A DNA stretch of 64,000 bases, taken from contig JAGVSM010003547.1 in NCBI GenBank assembly GCA_022494885.1, positions 1 through 64,000 on the forward strand, given 5' to 3'. A program made the position numbers and the translations under genes. Each line of letters opens with the position of its first letter. Position 1 is the first letter of the stretch. Positions 42,586 through 53,638 of this stretch are shown one piece after another. The stretch comes from Micrasema longulum (taxonomy: Eukaryota; Arthropoda; Insecta; Trichoptera; Brachycentridae). Under the pieces are notes generated by a model that was not told where the DNA came from, ran no database searches, and saw only the letters and a program-made list of their open reading frames with translations.

Positions 42586-42819
42586 GTGGTTTTATACTAA
42601 TATTTACTAATATTAGGAACAGAAATGATTTCTTATAGGAGTTAGGACATTACGAAAACTCAAAAAAGCGCCTAGTGTTATTTGCAGTATTCGGACGTAT
42701 GGTATTTAAATATAACAAATAATTTTAAAAAACGGAAAAGATACAATACCCAAAATTTTATTTTATCACTCTTTCTAAAAAAACCCCATCAAAATCGGTT
42801 TAGTTTTGAGGTGCGGAAA

Positions 42820-43000
42820 ATAGGACAGCGATACGTCGATTTTGTCGATTTTAGTTAGCTAAAATCAATCCGTCGGCGTCGTGTAGTTGTCTTTTTCGCA
42901 CTGTATACCCGATATATCTCTGAGATATTTGAATGAAAGTAACAGACAGACAATGTTCAAATACCTATTCATCAAAATTATTACCTACCGCTTTTCCTCT
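42820..43000. repeat. Dispersed repeat P, copy 2
   Basis: CGTCGATTTTGTCGATTTTA, GTAGTTGTCTTTTTCGCA, AACAGACAGACAATGTTCAA and TTACCTACCGC match 30655-30845 in the same orientation. GATTTTAGTTAGCTAAAATC forms a palindrome at the same position as in copy 1. Confidence 0.7.
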
Positions 43001-44689
43001 TAACCATACGTTCTATAAACAGGCAGCCCTACACTGACTATTTTATTTTATACTATTGTCATTTTAAGATCAATAATTTACTTTGTGCAATCATAGTTTA
43101 ACGACCTTAGGTTTTATGAAAGCAATATAAGAGAATATCAGCCCAAGGCTATTTCTTAAATGATATTGTGCCATATGCCGAAGTCATTGTTCTAACATTT
43201 GTATTAAGATATAAATTCTTGTCTAAATTCAATCAAACAAGATACTTTAATAAATATAATTTTACCTGTCCAAGGTTATTAATTTATATCTGATTTCATA
43301 TCAATTTTAATATTTATAATAATATTGCTAAAAGTGCTCAGAGCTGGAGGAGGTATGGGGTGTAAAGTTAATATCTGATCGATCGTCATTCGAACGTTTT
43401 TATCGCTTAATTCGTGTTCAAATAAGTAATAAAAAAACTTTAATTTCCTAAAACAAATGTTCTCAAACTTATTTTATAAGATGTTAACGTAAATTCTGTG
43501 CATTTTTTTAAATTTCAAAATAAGCCTCAAAAGTAAAATTATATGGTTAAGACTATAATTGAATCGACATAAAATCATGCTCTCCAATATATTGTGATTA
43601 ATTTTTCGTAACATACTTCATTTTATTTGATTACAAGCTTTCAAAACGGAATGTCAAATAAACGAAAATGATCATTTTCGACACCGCCTTTTGTTCGCCT
43701 TCAATCAAGGGGATATTCTTTTGATTGAAAAAAATGGGTTTGGTCAGCTTATTACCTTTTAAGCTTTGTACACTGATAACAGAAGGAATGTTGTAGAGTG
43801 CATAGAAATGTTTACTCACTTTTTAATTCATCCCTTTATGTTTCTTTTATGAAACACTTCACAATTAACAGTTCACAGATACCAGTATCGTGTTGATGTT
43901 TATAAGATATCCGTTTTAGGCAGTTTATAGAACCCTTGTTACACTTTTTCATATGTATGCAGATGCAGGTATATGATAAAGAATGTTCAGGGTAACACTT
44001 TACACAATGTGACTTGTTCACAGAGCAACAATAATTTGAATTAGGAAGGATATAGGTAGGATCGGGATATTTATAGCCTTACAGGAATTGCAAGCATAAA
44101 TAAAATAAAAAAAAACTTGGTACTTAACAAATTGATTAAATATATATTTATTATATATGTTATGTGACCAAAAAGAAAATATTAAAATCATCTTGTAGAG
44201 CAGAAAATTTTGTTTTAAATGACATAAAACCTTCATAATTTTGTTTTACGTTTGGTGCTAATTTTTTAATTAAAAAAAAAGCGGACCTAACTTATGCTAA
44301 CACCCAATATGTATCTGTACCTTAAAGGATAAACCACGGAAGTCACATTAAACGAAATATTCAAGAAACAAGATTTTGTGTTTGTGCGATTTTCCAAACA
44401 TCATAACTTTCTAACCAAATGAGATAATTTCAATCAAGAAAGAACTTCCAATATAAGAAAAATAAATTGACAATAATAATACATGTCAAAAAAGAATTAA
44501 CTGGGACTACTAATGTTTTTTTAAACTAAAACAAAGTGGATTTTTATTTCGACATAAAAAAGCATTTTTATAATGTTTTTGCATGTTTTTGTTAAGTAAA
44601 AGTGCCAAAATATTCTAATTGTTTCATCTTCATACGAGGTAACGCATAAAATATTTTTAAATTTAATTTTTTTTTTGGACCGGTTGGTT
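43001..44689. other. Unannotated AT-rich stretch
   Basis: No recognised gene or repeat in about 1.7 kb. Confidence 0.4.
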
Positions 44690-44890
44690 TTATCGACAAT
44701 ATTTTGAGTTTATATAAATGAATGATCAATACAAAAATCGTTTTTTTCCTAAAAAACTACATATGCAGATTGACATATAGTAACAGAGACGGAGGCAGGT
44801 CATAAGCCTTGAAAATGCCTAGACTTCCATATTCATTTCTCTAAAACATTCTTAATATCTGTTGTAATATGTTGATCAAATAACTCCATG
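44690..44890. mobile_element. FB fragments (outer end and right arm piece)
   Basis: GACAATATTTTGAGTTTATA at 44695, then GGCAGGTCATAAGCCTTGAA, AATGCCTAGACTTCCATATT and TCTGTTGTAATATGTTGATC. Collapsed FB directly before the next FB copy. Confidence 0.65.
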
Positions 44891-44892
44891 GG

Positions 44893-45405
44893 AGAGGGTA
44901 AACATTTTAGAAAAGGGAATATTGAAGTCTAGGCATTTACAGGGCTTATGACCTGTCATTTGCTGGTTTAAGTGGCCACTTTTACACACTGTGTAACATT
45001 CAACATTCTGCCCATGTTTCAACATTCACATTTCCTCAACTCTTCCATCTGTTGACTTTTGTGAAGCATTTGGACATATTCAAACATTGTTGAATTACTA
45101 CCTGGTAAAAGAAGAAGTATAAAAATTGGGAAATTGTTTTCAGGCATTAACTAGTAGGTGATTTGGTTCAGCCGGATGAATCTCACCCACGTGATAAAGG
45201 TTTCAGCTCTTTTACTTCACAAAAGTCAACAGAGTTGAGGAAATGTGGATGTTGAAACATGGGCAGAATGGTGAATGTTACAGAGTGTGTAAAGTGGCCA
45301 TTTAAACCAGCCAATGACAGGTCGTAAGCCCTGTAAATGCCTAGACTTTCGTATTCCCCTCTCAACAATGTTTTCTCTCTCTGTTGCAACAAATTAAAAT
45401 GGTAG
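44893..45405. mobile_element. FB foldback element, two arms
   Basis: The left arm 44893-45068 (GAAGTCTAGGCATTTACAGG ... CTCTTCCATCTGTTGACTTT) and the inverted right arm 45218-45405 (AAAGTCAACAGAGTTGAGGA ... CTCTCTGTTGCAACAAATT) flank a 150-bp core. The core has TACCTGGTAAAAGAAGAAGT and GGTTTCAGCTCTTTTACTTC. The minus frame 45443-45183 is the arm read through and not a gene. Confidence 0.82.
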
Positions 45406-45687
45406 AAGTGTTTTAATAAAAGCATTATTATACACTTTAGCAAAGTTTAACATGACTTTTTAACAAATTTTAAATACCCAATAAAAAAATAATACGAAAT
45501 TTTGCATTTTATTTTAAAAACCCCCATTGTACAAATTTTGATGGACCATGTTTACAACTTTTTTGAGATGAATTCACCTGAATTTCCTGATAGTAAGATA
45601 AATGTTTTTTTATTGGTATTTTTTATCTATTTATAATGTCATCCATGGCATAATATTGTAAGATATTTGGTATTTGTATCTTGTTGA

Positions 45688-45833
45688 TGACAGGTCATAA
45701 TCCCCATAAATGCCTAGACTTGCATATTCCCTTCTCAAAAATGTTTTCCCTCTCTGTTGAAATAAATTTAAATACAAAAAGGGAGGAAACCCAGATAGTC
45801 TGCAAGCATTTAGACATACTCAAACCTTGTTAA
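45688..45833 (-). mobile_element. FB right arm with outer end
   Basis: GACAGGTCATAATCCCCATA, ATTCCCTTCTCAAAAATGTT, AAGCATTTAGACATACTCAA and ACCTTGTTAA. It preserves the right outer end, which shows that both FB ends share the same motif. Confidence 0.7.
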
Positions 45834-46466
45834 CTCCATGGGTGCTAAAATCCAGTACTTGTTTACAAATATTTTGGCAAACTAAATATATTGTTACTGA
45901 ATTAAAAAGAAGTGCATTTATCCGGCTTCATTTCTTACACACGTACAAATATAAAACGACTAGCAAACGAAAGCTTTGCCTTAATACCAGGTTTCCTGAT
46001 TTCACAAGATAACCCTATTAATATAAAGCTTTTCGGTCGGTATTGTCGGGCATTATCAGTATTGGCATCGACAAATCACGAAGGCACAGCACAAAGGCAG
46101 GTGTAAATCATTGACCTGCCCACACACACTTCTTGTTTATAGCTAAACTTTTAGTGGCTTTTTTCGAATACACTCTTGGTCATGCATCGCTTAAGATAAT
46201 TGTAGATTAGTCTTACCATTACAATGCACAACTCAAATGTCTGGGTTTTCAACCTGAGTTTGGTTTTGTAAATTAATGAAGCGTGTCGAAACAGAAAAAT
46301 GTACGAAAGTGAAACTAAGCATCACGAAAATGTTTTAGCTCAATTCATGTATTCCGTTATGATAAAGGGAGATAAATTATAAAGTTAGAGTTTTATTTTT
46401 GTTTTATTAAGTGTAACAATGAAATAAAGATGTAAAATCTACTGATTGTAAATCTGTTCTTAATTA
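45834..46466. other. Unannotated; small open frames
   Basis: Two overlapping plus frames (45827-46012 and 45912-46106) lie in a slightly GC-richer patch (45900-46130). No domain is recognised. Confidence 0.3.
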
Positions 46467-46678
46467 CATATTTGAGTTTGTCCAAATGTTCGTAGACAAA
46501 AGACTGGATTTCACCCCCTCAGGAGTCATTAAGATTAACAAATTACAAAAGAGATGGATAATACCTTAAACAAGGGAATATGAAGTCTAGGCATTTACAG
46601 GGCTTATGACCTGTCATTAGCTGGTTTAAGTGGCCACTTTACACATTGTGTAACATTCACAATTTTGCCTATGTTTTA
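46467..46678 (+). mobile_element. FB left arm
   Basis: TTTGAGTTTGTCCAAATGTT, GAAGTCTAGGCATTTACAGG, GGGCTTATGACCTGTCATTA and GTGGCCACTTTACACATTGT. A solo arm, cut at GCCTATGTTTTAAG. Confidence 0.75.
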
Positions 46679-46879
46679 AGGTCCTAAATGGGGACAAAGT
46701 AAATCAAATTTGGAGCAGCTACCATCGAAAATAGAACAAACATCTTATCCGAGCGTATTATTCATTACACTACACAGGCTGTCTAATAAAATGCAATGCA
46801 ATCCATACTTTTAATACTATTAATGACCTTTGATTTTTTTTAAACAAATTTGTAGATTGTTTTCACGTAATAAGCTCAT

Positions 46880-46950
46880 CAGAATCATTATCATTATCAA
46901 TCAATCCCTTTCCGCACCTCACGGTGTACAGGGAAATACATTAGTACAAC
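46880..46950 (-). mobile_element. SINE-1 3' end fragment
   Basis: ATCATTATCATTATCAATCA tail, CCCTTTCCGCACCTCACGGT and GTACAGGGAAATACATTAGT in reverse. Confidence 0.65.
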
Positions 46951-47399
46951 AAAATCCAATTTATTTATCGTTTTGTTATAATAAATTAAAGTAAGATAAT
47001 CAGCAGGCTTATTCCGTTTCCATTTCGTTTCACTAGTTTATTATTTCATCATATATCCATCTCACTTTAACGCAATCAAAATCGTATGTTGCTCTAGTTC
47101 CCTCTCATACGATACGAATAAATTTACGAAACGGATTCGTAACAGAATAAGGCCATATTGAAAGCATTCACTACATACCTGATTCCGTTTTAAAGACTAA
47201 ACGTCTTTCTTTGGATTCACGCACACAAGCAAGTGTGTTTTTTTTCAGTACGAATTGACCAACCAAATTCAGAAAGGAAAAGCGCGAACAAATATTTATA
47301 TTAAAACTTTCAAAGTCCCTTTCACTGAACCTCTCCTCATCGTCTACAAGGTAGAAACAAGGGAAGTATAAATAAAATAAATAAATAAATCCATCACGA

Positions 47400-47545
47400 A
47401 AACGTTAGTATCGTCTCTCTGGAGCACCAAAACGCCCCCAGGTGACTCTCAAGGCTGGTTACCGGCGGCGCACTCAAAAGCAGCAGACTTACCCAAGGAC
47501 TACTGGTTGCAAACCAACTTTTGGCGCCACTTATACGTACTCAAA
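47400..47545. other. GC-richer unassigned patch
   Basis: GAGCACCAAAACGCCCCCAG, TTACCGGCGGCGCACTCAAA and so on. No open frame with a signature and no matching copy in the window. Origin unknown. Confidence 0.3.
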
Positions 47546-47571
47546 CTGTGATTATAGAATAAGTCCGCATA

Positions 47572-47672
47572 CTAAATGCTTTAGGATCAGTCCGCTATGA
47601 AATATTATATAATAAAGGATGAAACCCAAGACCTCTTGCATGGTAGGCAAATACCACGAGGCGGACATAAAA
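47572..47672 (-). mobile_element. SINE-1 5' half
   Basis: In reverse: GTCCGCCTCGTGGTATTTGC (head), TACCATGCAAGAGGTCTTGG, GTTTCATCC at the B-box position and AATATTTCATAGCGGACTGA. The B-box is degraded. Confidence 0.65.
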
Positions 47673-47829
47673 ATAGTATTTTGTAAATTTTGACGTAGTT
47701 TTAAAATAAAATACAATTGATAAACGGGGCCCGATAGATAACTACCGATACACATCCGTAAGAATGGACACTTGCGCGACGGCAGGTGTGTGTCCATTAT
47801 ACCGTTTCGAAATCACAGAGAACAATGCC

Positions 47830-48120
47830 ATCCGTGCATGTGTATTCGTGTAGGCTCGCCGGAGACTAAGTCCCCGGCCTGTAGTTAGCCGGGGACGTGC
47901 GCCCGGACTCGGCTGTAATTTGCTCCGGTTAATGCGGGATAATCTGTGTCGTCACCGCTGTTGGCACGTCCATAGTCCCTACATGTCTTGTGTTATTTAC
48001 ATACGTGACGCTCTCGGGTCCGCTGAGCGCGGCTGCTCGCTGTGCCCGGCGCCCGCGCCCTGTGCGTGTCCGTCCGATGCGGACCAGCGATGTTTCACCC
48101 CGTATTTGAGGGGATCGAGA
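47830..48120. promoter_or_regulatory. GC-rich, CpG-dense island
   Basis: The only sustained GC-rich block of the window: CCGGGGACGTGCGCCCGGAC, GGTCCGCTGAGCGCGGCTGC, GCCCGGCGCCCGCGCCCTGT and GTCCGTCCGATGCGGACC. CpG is abundant, unlike the surroundings. Both strands have short open frames (plus 47920-48126, minus 48129-47929), but these are what GC-rich DNA gives by chance. It could be a promoter or first exon of a host gene, or an unusual transferred or mobile fragment. No domain is recognised. Confidence 0.4.
47870..47896. repeat. Perfect 9-bp GC hairpin
   Basis: GTCCCCGGC, nine-base loop CTGTAGTTA, GCCGGGGAC. A stable stem inside the GC-rich island. Confidence 0.85.
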
Positions 48121-48453
48121 ATATAGCACATAGAATTTGGTACCATCATATTATATTTACTCAGTGAATTCAAACAAAAAATCACTTATTAAAAAGAGCA
48201 AATTTTACCCTCAGAAAAGATCACTTTCGATGCTACCAATCACGAGGTGTCTTTTTTGTCCTTTGCATTTATAAGGCATTATTAATTAATTATGATGAAA
48301 ATAAACAATAATTTAAAAAAAATATATTTTATTTCTTAAACCACACTATGCACTATCACATCAACTTTTAGTCAGAATGGGCCAGAAATGGCTTTTATGA
48401 AGGATTTTCCGTAAATAAAATTAATTCATAAGAAAATCTTTTTTATTTCACTA

Positions 48454-48552
48454 TTGAGTGTTAAAATTTATTTGTTTTATAATTTAAAAAAAATTAATTG
48501 TATTACAATTTTTTTGTTTTAAATTATAGAACAAATAAATTTTTACATTCAA
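48454..48552. repeat. 99-bp AT-rich palindrome
   Basis: TTGAGTGTTAAAATTTATTT, GTTTTATAATTTA and so on is mirrored to the right end ATAAATTTTTACATTCAA with only a few mismatches over about 33 bp. The centre (AATTAATTGTATTACAATTT) is itself palindromic, so nearly the whole segment can form one hairpin. It may be a hairpin MITE. Confidence 0.8.
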
Positions 48553-48639
48553 GAGGAACAAAATGTATCAAAAGATAATAAAACTAGACTAAAAAACTAA
48601 AAAACGGTGTAAAATAATAAAATAAAAAAATATGTAATT

Positions 48640-48912
48640 TTCAATATTTTTAGTTCGTGCGATTTTTTTTAGACAAGGACTGTATTTCACTCTCTAGGAA
48701 GTCACTAAGATTAAGAGATGGAGAAAACAAAAATCATCAGAGAATTGATTTGGATTGGAATACGGATGTTCAAACACAGGCAGAATGGTAAATGTTAGGG
48801 TGTATAAATAGAGTGGTCACTAAATCCAACCAATGATAACTTAAGCTTTTTAAATTCGTAAACTTCCATATTCCTTTCTCAAGAATGTTTTTTCATTTCT
48901 GTTTTAACATGT
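48640..48912. mobile_element. FB copy, outer end joined to right arm
   Basis: TTTAGTTCGTGCGATTTTTT, TAGACAAGGACTGTATTTCA, then the arm GGATGTTCAAACACAGGCAG, GAATGGTAAATGTTAGGGTG and CATTTCTGTTTTAACATG. Degenerate; the left arm is lost. Confidence 0.65.
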
Positions 48913-49619
48913 ACAATGTAATTCTATTTATTATGAGTAATTAAAGATGTTTATGCACGTGGAATCGTATCGACGAATATCTACAAATAGTGCGTCTTTT
49001 AAAATGTTACTTTTTATTATATTGTAAAATTAAACAAATATTTAAAACAATAAAACTAGTCGTAAATCCGTTTTCAATTTGGTAATTAACAATGTAAAAT
49101 AAAAAAAATATACGCCATTTTATTTTGTATTCGTTGTTTTTTACTCCCGCTCAAACGTTTGGTGACATTATGCTTATTATTTTGTAATTCGACATTAAAA
49201 GGGTGAGATAATTTTAGTCATATAAATATTCACGAAAAACTGCGAGAGACGGCGAAGGCGGACGAGGAGTAGGATATTGCCACAATTGAACTGGGAAATT
49301 AATACGTTTGTTGACATAGTTTTAATGTCAAAGCAGAATAAAACATTTTTCAAATCAATAATGAGAATACAATTTTTTTGAGTTATTATTAAAATAATAT
49401 GACTATCGGAAAACAAGCTTTAAAGGTAAAGTAGGATTTTTGAATAGGTATTCATATTTTGTGATACAATTTTTTTGATAATAGGAAACGATCCATATAG
49501 TTTTTATTTGAAAATTGCAAAATTATAGGATTGACCTTTAATATGACGTGTACGATTTAAAAAAATATTATCTGATTTTTCTAGAATGAATTATAATATT
49601 AGATAATAGTAGGTTATTA
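48913..49619. other. Unannotated AT-rich stretch
   Basis: No recognised gene or repeat. Confidence 0.4.
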
Positions 49620-49905
49620 CAACTTTTTTTTCAATTTTATTTATTCATATATATGTACTATACAAAATGGAATATCTAAATTCATATATATAAACATAGT
49701 TAAAATAATAACGTAAAATTAGGTATATATATAAAAATAACACATAAGTATACATAATATCCAGAGAATAATATGTTAAAAAAGGAAGAGAGTCTGGTAA
49801 CGAAAAACTCCCTCAGAGACGTGAAAAATGTCAATGTCCAAAGTAATATTGTTCAACATAGAGATAGCCCTTCCAACAGCCATAACCATTGGTATAACAT
49901 TCAAT
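49620..49905 (-). mobile_element. LINE-C end fragment
   Basis: The minus strand reads AVGRAISMLNNITLDIDIFH then VSEGVF. It closely matches TAMLNNITLNADFFHVSKRV at 27660-28300 and PVGRAMS at 32564. An AT-rich UTR follows to 49620. Confidence 0.75.
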
Positions 49906-50090
49906 CAAGTTTTGTTATTATTTTGCCCTATAAAAATGTCTGCCTTAAAACCGGTTGTACCAAGTTAGAGGGCCAGACTGCACACAATCTCGTGAAATAT
50001 AATACAACAATGAAGTAAATTATGGAAATTGTTATGTTATGCTAATGAATCATTATTATTATTATATTACTATTACAAATTTGCAATCGA
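49905..50090 (+). mobile_element. LINE 3'-end-like repeat K, copy 2
   Basis: ATGTCTGCCTTAAAACCGGT then TGTACCAAGTTAG and CCAGACTGC, ending in an ATT-rich tail (50047-50075). Matches 33236-33420. It abuts the LINE-C fragment head to head. Confidence 0.6.
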
Positions 50091-50099
50091 AAAGTACAT

Positions 50100-51649
50100 T
50101 CGATTTCCAGGATTTGTTTGCAACCTTTGGCTGCTCTTTTCAACTGGTCTTGTGAAATGTATCTAGTGTAAATCTTCTTTTAATCAACCGACATACTCTA
50201 AGGAGGCTGTTTTTTGTTGTTTGTGTCAGCTACCTTTTCTACCAAAATATTATGCCGGGAGATTTTTGTAGAGCAAAATGTGACCGAACTAATATGCAGG
50301 TTTTATGAAATTGGGTTTAGTAAGCGGCGATCTTTACCAATTATATCCAGTAAATTATCATTTCAAATTACTGAAGTGAAATATTTGTTCACTTAATAAA
50401 GATGTTTTGATTTTATTAACGAATTTCAAAGTTAACTTCTCAAAGTCCATTTTTAAATGAGAAGCACTTTGAACAAAATATTTATTAATAAACAAGTTTA
50501 ACAGATGCAAAACTCTTTTAGAATTTGTTGATTGAAACGAGATTTGGAAATCTTTTAACAGTTTTAAAGAATCTATCAAATAAGACAATCGTTAACAACT
50601 TTACATACCTGAGATCGACAGAGAAAAAAAAATCGTCTATAAAATACGGTTTTTTACGTATACTATTTTTATATATTTTTTCAACTCATAGAGCCATGTA
50701 TTAAAATAAAAAAAAGTGTGTTTCGATAATTCTTTACACGAAAAAATACTACTAGCTTAATGCCAATCTAAGAAACTGTATGCATTCAAGTAAAAATATA
50801 TATTTACCATAAATATTTGCGATATAAATAAAAATAAATAAATCGAACAAGGAAGTTTTTGCACAACGGCTAACACGCATACTACATACGAGACAGAAGG
50901 TGAATGACTAAGTGTAAGCTTGTAATTACTCTTAACATTTACTTGCAAAAATAACAACCAATACGACTCTGTTTTCCTACCCTTTCCCCGAGAGTTATAT
51001 CTAAACGCTGTAACTATAATAATATACAAATTTAGTATCTACTGAAATTGTAGAATCTCTAGGATTATTAAGAGTCCAACAATTGGTCTAAGGTACACTT
51101 CCGCATGAGGGTACAGATGTAGTTACTCAGTTCTGTGATCTGTAGCGTTGCAAATCTGAGAATACTGGGTAAATTTACTGACGCGTGCAGTGCAACAATG
51201 TACTGCAGTAGAGATATTTCTAATTGACGTTTATTATATTAAAAAAAATAATACGAATTAATTCAGAGTTGCTTGAGTTTAAATAAGCAGTTCAGTAGCG
51301 CCAGAATTTTTTTTTTAAATTAAGGAATTTTTCCAATTTTTGTGGACCATCCATCACCATAAAACCTGTCAATGGTTGATCCAAATTCGTGGATAGTTCG
51401 AATTTCAATAATAAATTAAATATTTAAAAAAATAATTTTGTTAATTATGTTACTTGGCTTTCAATACAAATAACAATAATATTATCGATGGCCGTTTTGA
51501 TTATTAATATGAATGGAAAATAATGCGTACTTAAAATTTATAGCTTCCATTATGGCTTTTAACAAACCAATACATCATCGGCATTGATATGTATAAAAAA
51601 TTACATTGCAAAAAACTCGTAGTTACATACATTTTTACGATACATATAC
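50100..51649. other. Unannotated stretch
   Basis: No recognised gene or repeat. A GC-moderate patch at 51085-51215 is unexplained. Confidence 0.35.
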
Positions 51650-52010
51650 ATTTTTTCAAATACATCTTTTACTATGTTCTTTCTTTTTACTTTGTATCTA
51701 ACTAGGTTTTTTAAAAACACGTTTTTTGCTATGCACATATAATTTTTTACTATGTCTTTTATCATGTATTTTATTTTTATTGCAAATTTTATTTGGTTTT
51801 AAATATGTTTTTACTATGTCTTTAAATATATATTTTATTTTTACTACGTGTTTAACTAGATTTTATTAAATATCTTTTTACTATGATTTGAGATCATATT
51901 TTACTATGTTTTTTTCCATGTATTTGACTATGTTTTTCACTACGTTTTTTATCTTAATTTATTGTTTTTATGCATTAACTAGTGTTTTTATATATTTTTT
52001 GATTAACTTA
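51650..52010 (+). repeat. Degenerate TTTTTACTATG(T) repeats
   Basis: TTTTACTATG or one-base variants recur roughly ten times (for example near 51667, 51753, 51813, 51878, 51902), spaced by T-rich filler of 20-60 bp. It lies directly upstream of LINE-D coding sequence. Old expanded minisatellite or a LINE-linked region. Confidence 0.55.
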
Positions 52011-52019
52011 AAACTTTTT

Positions 52020-53005
52020 CGCGAGGTCGACATCCAATCCCATATCATTATATATTATCAAACCAACCTGTTCAGAGAGTTGATACCGTACGCGATCTGG
52101 GTGTTATTCTTGATAGCAAACTTACATTTGAGAATCACTTCGATGACATACTGACCCGTGCACATAGAAACCTTGGTTTTGTACTTCGTACATGTCAGGT
52201 ATTTAAAGATATCGCGTGTATTAAAATGGTCTACTTTGCTCATGTTCGCAGTTTGCTCGAGTATGCCTCTTCTGTTTGGTCTCCACAATATGTCACACAT
52301 AAAGAAAAGTTTGAGAAAATTCAATGGACATTTCTTAGACATCTTAACTGGAGATGCAGGTATACTGATCTCAATTATATGTCTTCCTGCAAAAAACACC
52401 ACTTGCTTACTTTAGAAGATCGCCGTCTTCTGTTGGACATGGGGGTGCTTCATGACATACTCAGTGGACGCCTTGATAGTCCGGCTCTTTTGTCAGAGTT
52501 ATCATTAAATGTCCCCGGCTACCGCACCCGTCACACGTCGAGCTCTCTATTTCATGTGCCAGCAGTTCGTACGAACTATGCCCAGAACTCTCCACTTATA
52601 CGTTTTGCTAGTGAATATAATTTGAACTTTCCCTTATTGATCCATTTGATTGTAAAAAAATAACATTTAAAATGCGCGTCTTAAAACATTCTTTTTTGTC
52701 TTATACTTAGTTTCAATAATAAAGTTTTATTTTATTTTATTAAATTTTATCTCTATTTCTTAATATTTTATATATATTTATATTTTCGATACCTGACACC
52801 CTCTTTCCAATATAACACCCACACACCCACCCTCTCACTCACTTACACTCACACAAACACACTAGTATGTATTGTACGTGTATTTAATGTATTTCTGTGG
52901 ATATCTGTCATTGGTTTTATTCTCTGTATATGTTATTTGTTATATTTGTATTACATGTATTACTGTTGATATCCCCAATAAATAAAATAAAAATAAAATA
53001 AAAAA
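52020..53005 (+). mobile_element. LINE-D, 5'-truncated copy
   Basis: The coding part starts just after the YADD position with SNQPVQRV, then DLGVILDSKLTFENHF (about 52096-52143) and runs to a stop at 52661-52663. A 3' UTR follows with GTTGATATCCCCAATAAATA and AAAAT-rich tail (52965-53003). Same 3' end as 14729-15962. The frame is open from about 52020, but no ATG is present until 52226. Confidence 0.87.
52226..52663 (+). pseudogene. LINE-D reverse transcriptase C-terminal part (145 codons)
   Basis: HVRSLLEYASSVWSPQY (residues 6-22), FEKIQWTFLRHL (about 28-39), LTLEDRRLLLDMGVLHDI and RTRHTSSSLFHVP, with a C-terminal NYAQNSPLIRFASEYN block. All are known landmarks of Jockey/CR1-like LINE C-termini. 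The catalytic domain and endonuclease are absent. Homology continues upstream of this Met in the same frame, so the ATG is not the original start. Confidence 0.85.
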
Positions 53006-53477
53006 CGGGGTAAATAACCCTAGTTAGACAGTCAAAGCAACTATGTATACATGTATAATTTTATATATGGAATACGATATGAAATAAAAAAATATTATGT
53101 TATCAGATGACTTAAGTAAAACCATGATTTGTCTTAGTTTTTTTTCTAAACGAAATAAATGGTTTGACATAAATACGTTTCCTTTATATTCTCGCTACTT
53201 TCAACTACTCACTATCCCACTAATACTCGGTCAGTACACAAGTTTCTACAGTAATTCGATAGTAACATACACTTATGATTTTCAATAATAAATCGATACA
53301 GTTATGTAGAGGCTGTTATTGGTTCCGCAATTTTCAAATGAATCGGGAATCCATTGTATGAAATGATAACTTTCTATTATATTCCAGGGTTTGTAAACAC
53401 TATTTTAACCCAATGAAACGAGAATGCAACAAAGTATTCGAGATAAAAATACAAAGTCAGGAATCTGTTACAGGAAG
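53006..53477. other. Unannotated stretch
   Basis: No recognised gene or repeat. Confidence 0.4.
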
Positions 53478-53638
53478 GTAAGGTGACTAGTCTTACGCTT
53501 CAGGAACCTGCGCAGTGGCAGTGATATATTGCAGCGTTAAATCAGGTTGTCAACCAATATTTCATGTTGACCCTCCCAGGAATTGAAACCAAGACCTCAC
53601 GAATGGCAGATAAACACGCCAACCACGAGGCGGCTTTT
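53478..53638 (-). mobile_element. SINE-1 5' two-thirds
   Basis: In reverse: CCGCCTCGTGGTTGGCGTGT head, GAGGTCTTGGTTTCAATTCC (B-box GGTTTCAATTCC), TGAAATATTGGTTGACAACC, AGGTTCCTGAAGCGTAAGAC. The tRNA head is present but its A-box is altered. Confidence 0.7.

Larger units (their letters stand above)
41901..42600 (-). mobile_element. Penelope-like element remnant between inverted arms
   Basis: The arms 41901-42009 and 42488-42600 are inverted copies of each other, with roughly 85% identity by eye. Both contain a hammerhead-like core (minus strand in the left arm, plus strand in the right). Between them, on the minus strand, is a broken GIY-YIG endonuclease. Penelope-like elements are known to encode RT plus GIY-YIG, to carry terminal repeats in direct or inverted orientation, and to bear hammerhead motifs, so the whole layout fits. 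The RT is absent. Confidence 0.75.

Noticed and set aside
45183..45443. 86-codon minus frame
   Set aside because: It is the FB right arm read through. The same peptide phrases appear wherever FB arms occur (for example 16907-17116 and 30345-30545), which reflects repeat DNA and not a gene.
52058..52415. Frames of 114 (-) and 85 (+) codons
   Set aside because: Overlap the LINE-D coding frame in other phases.
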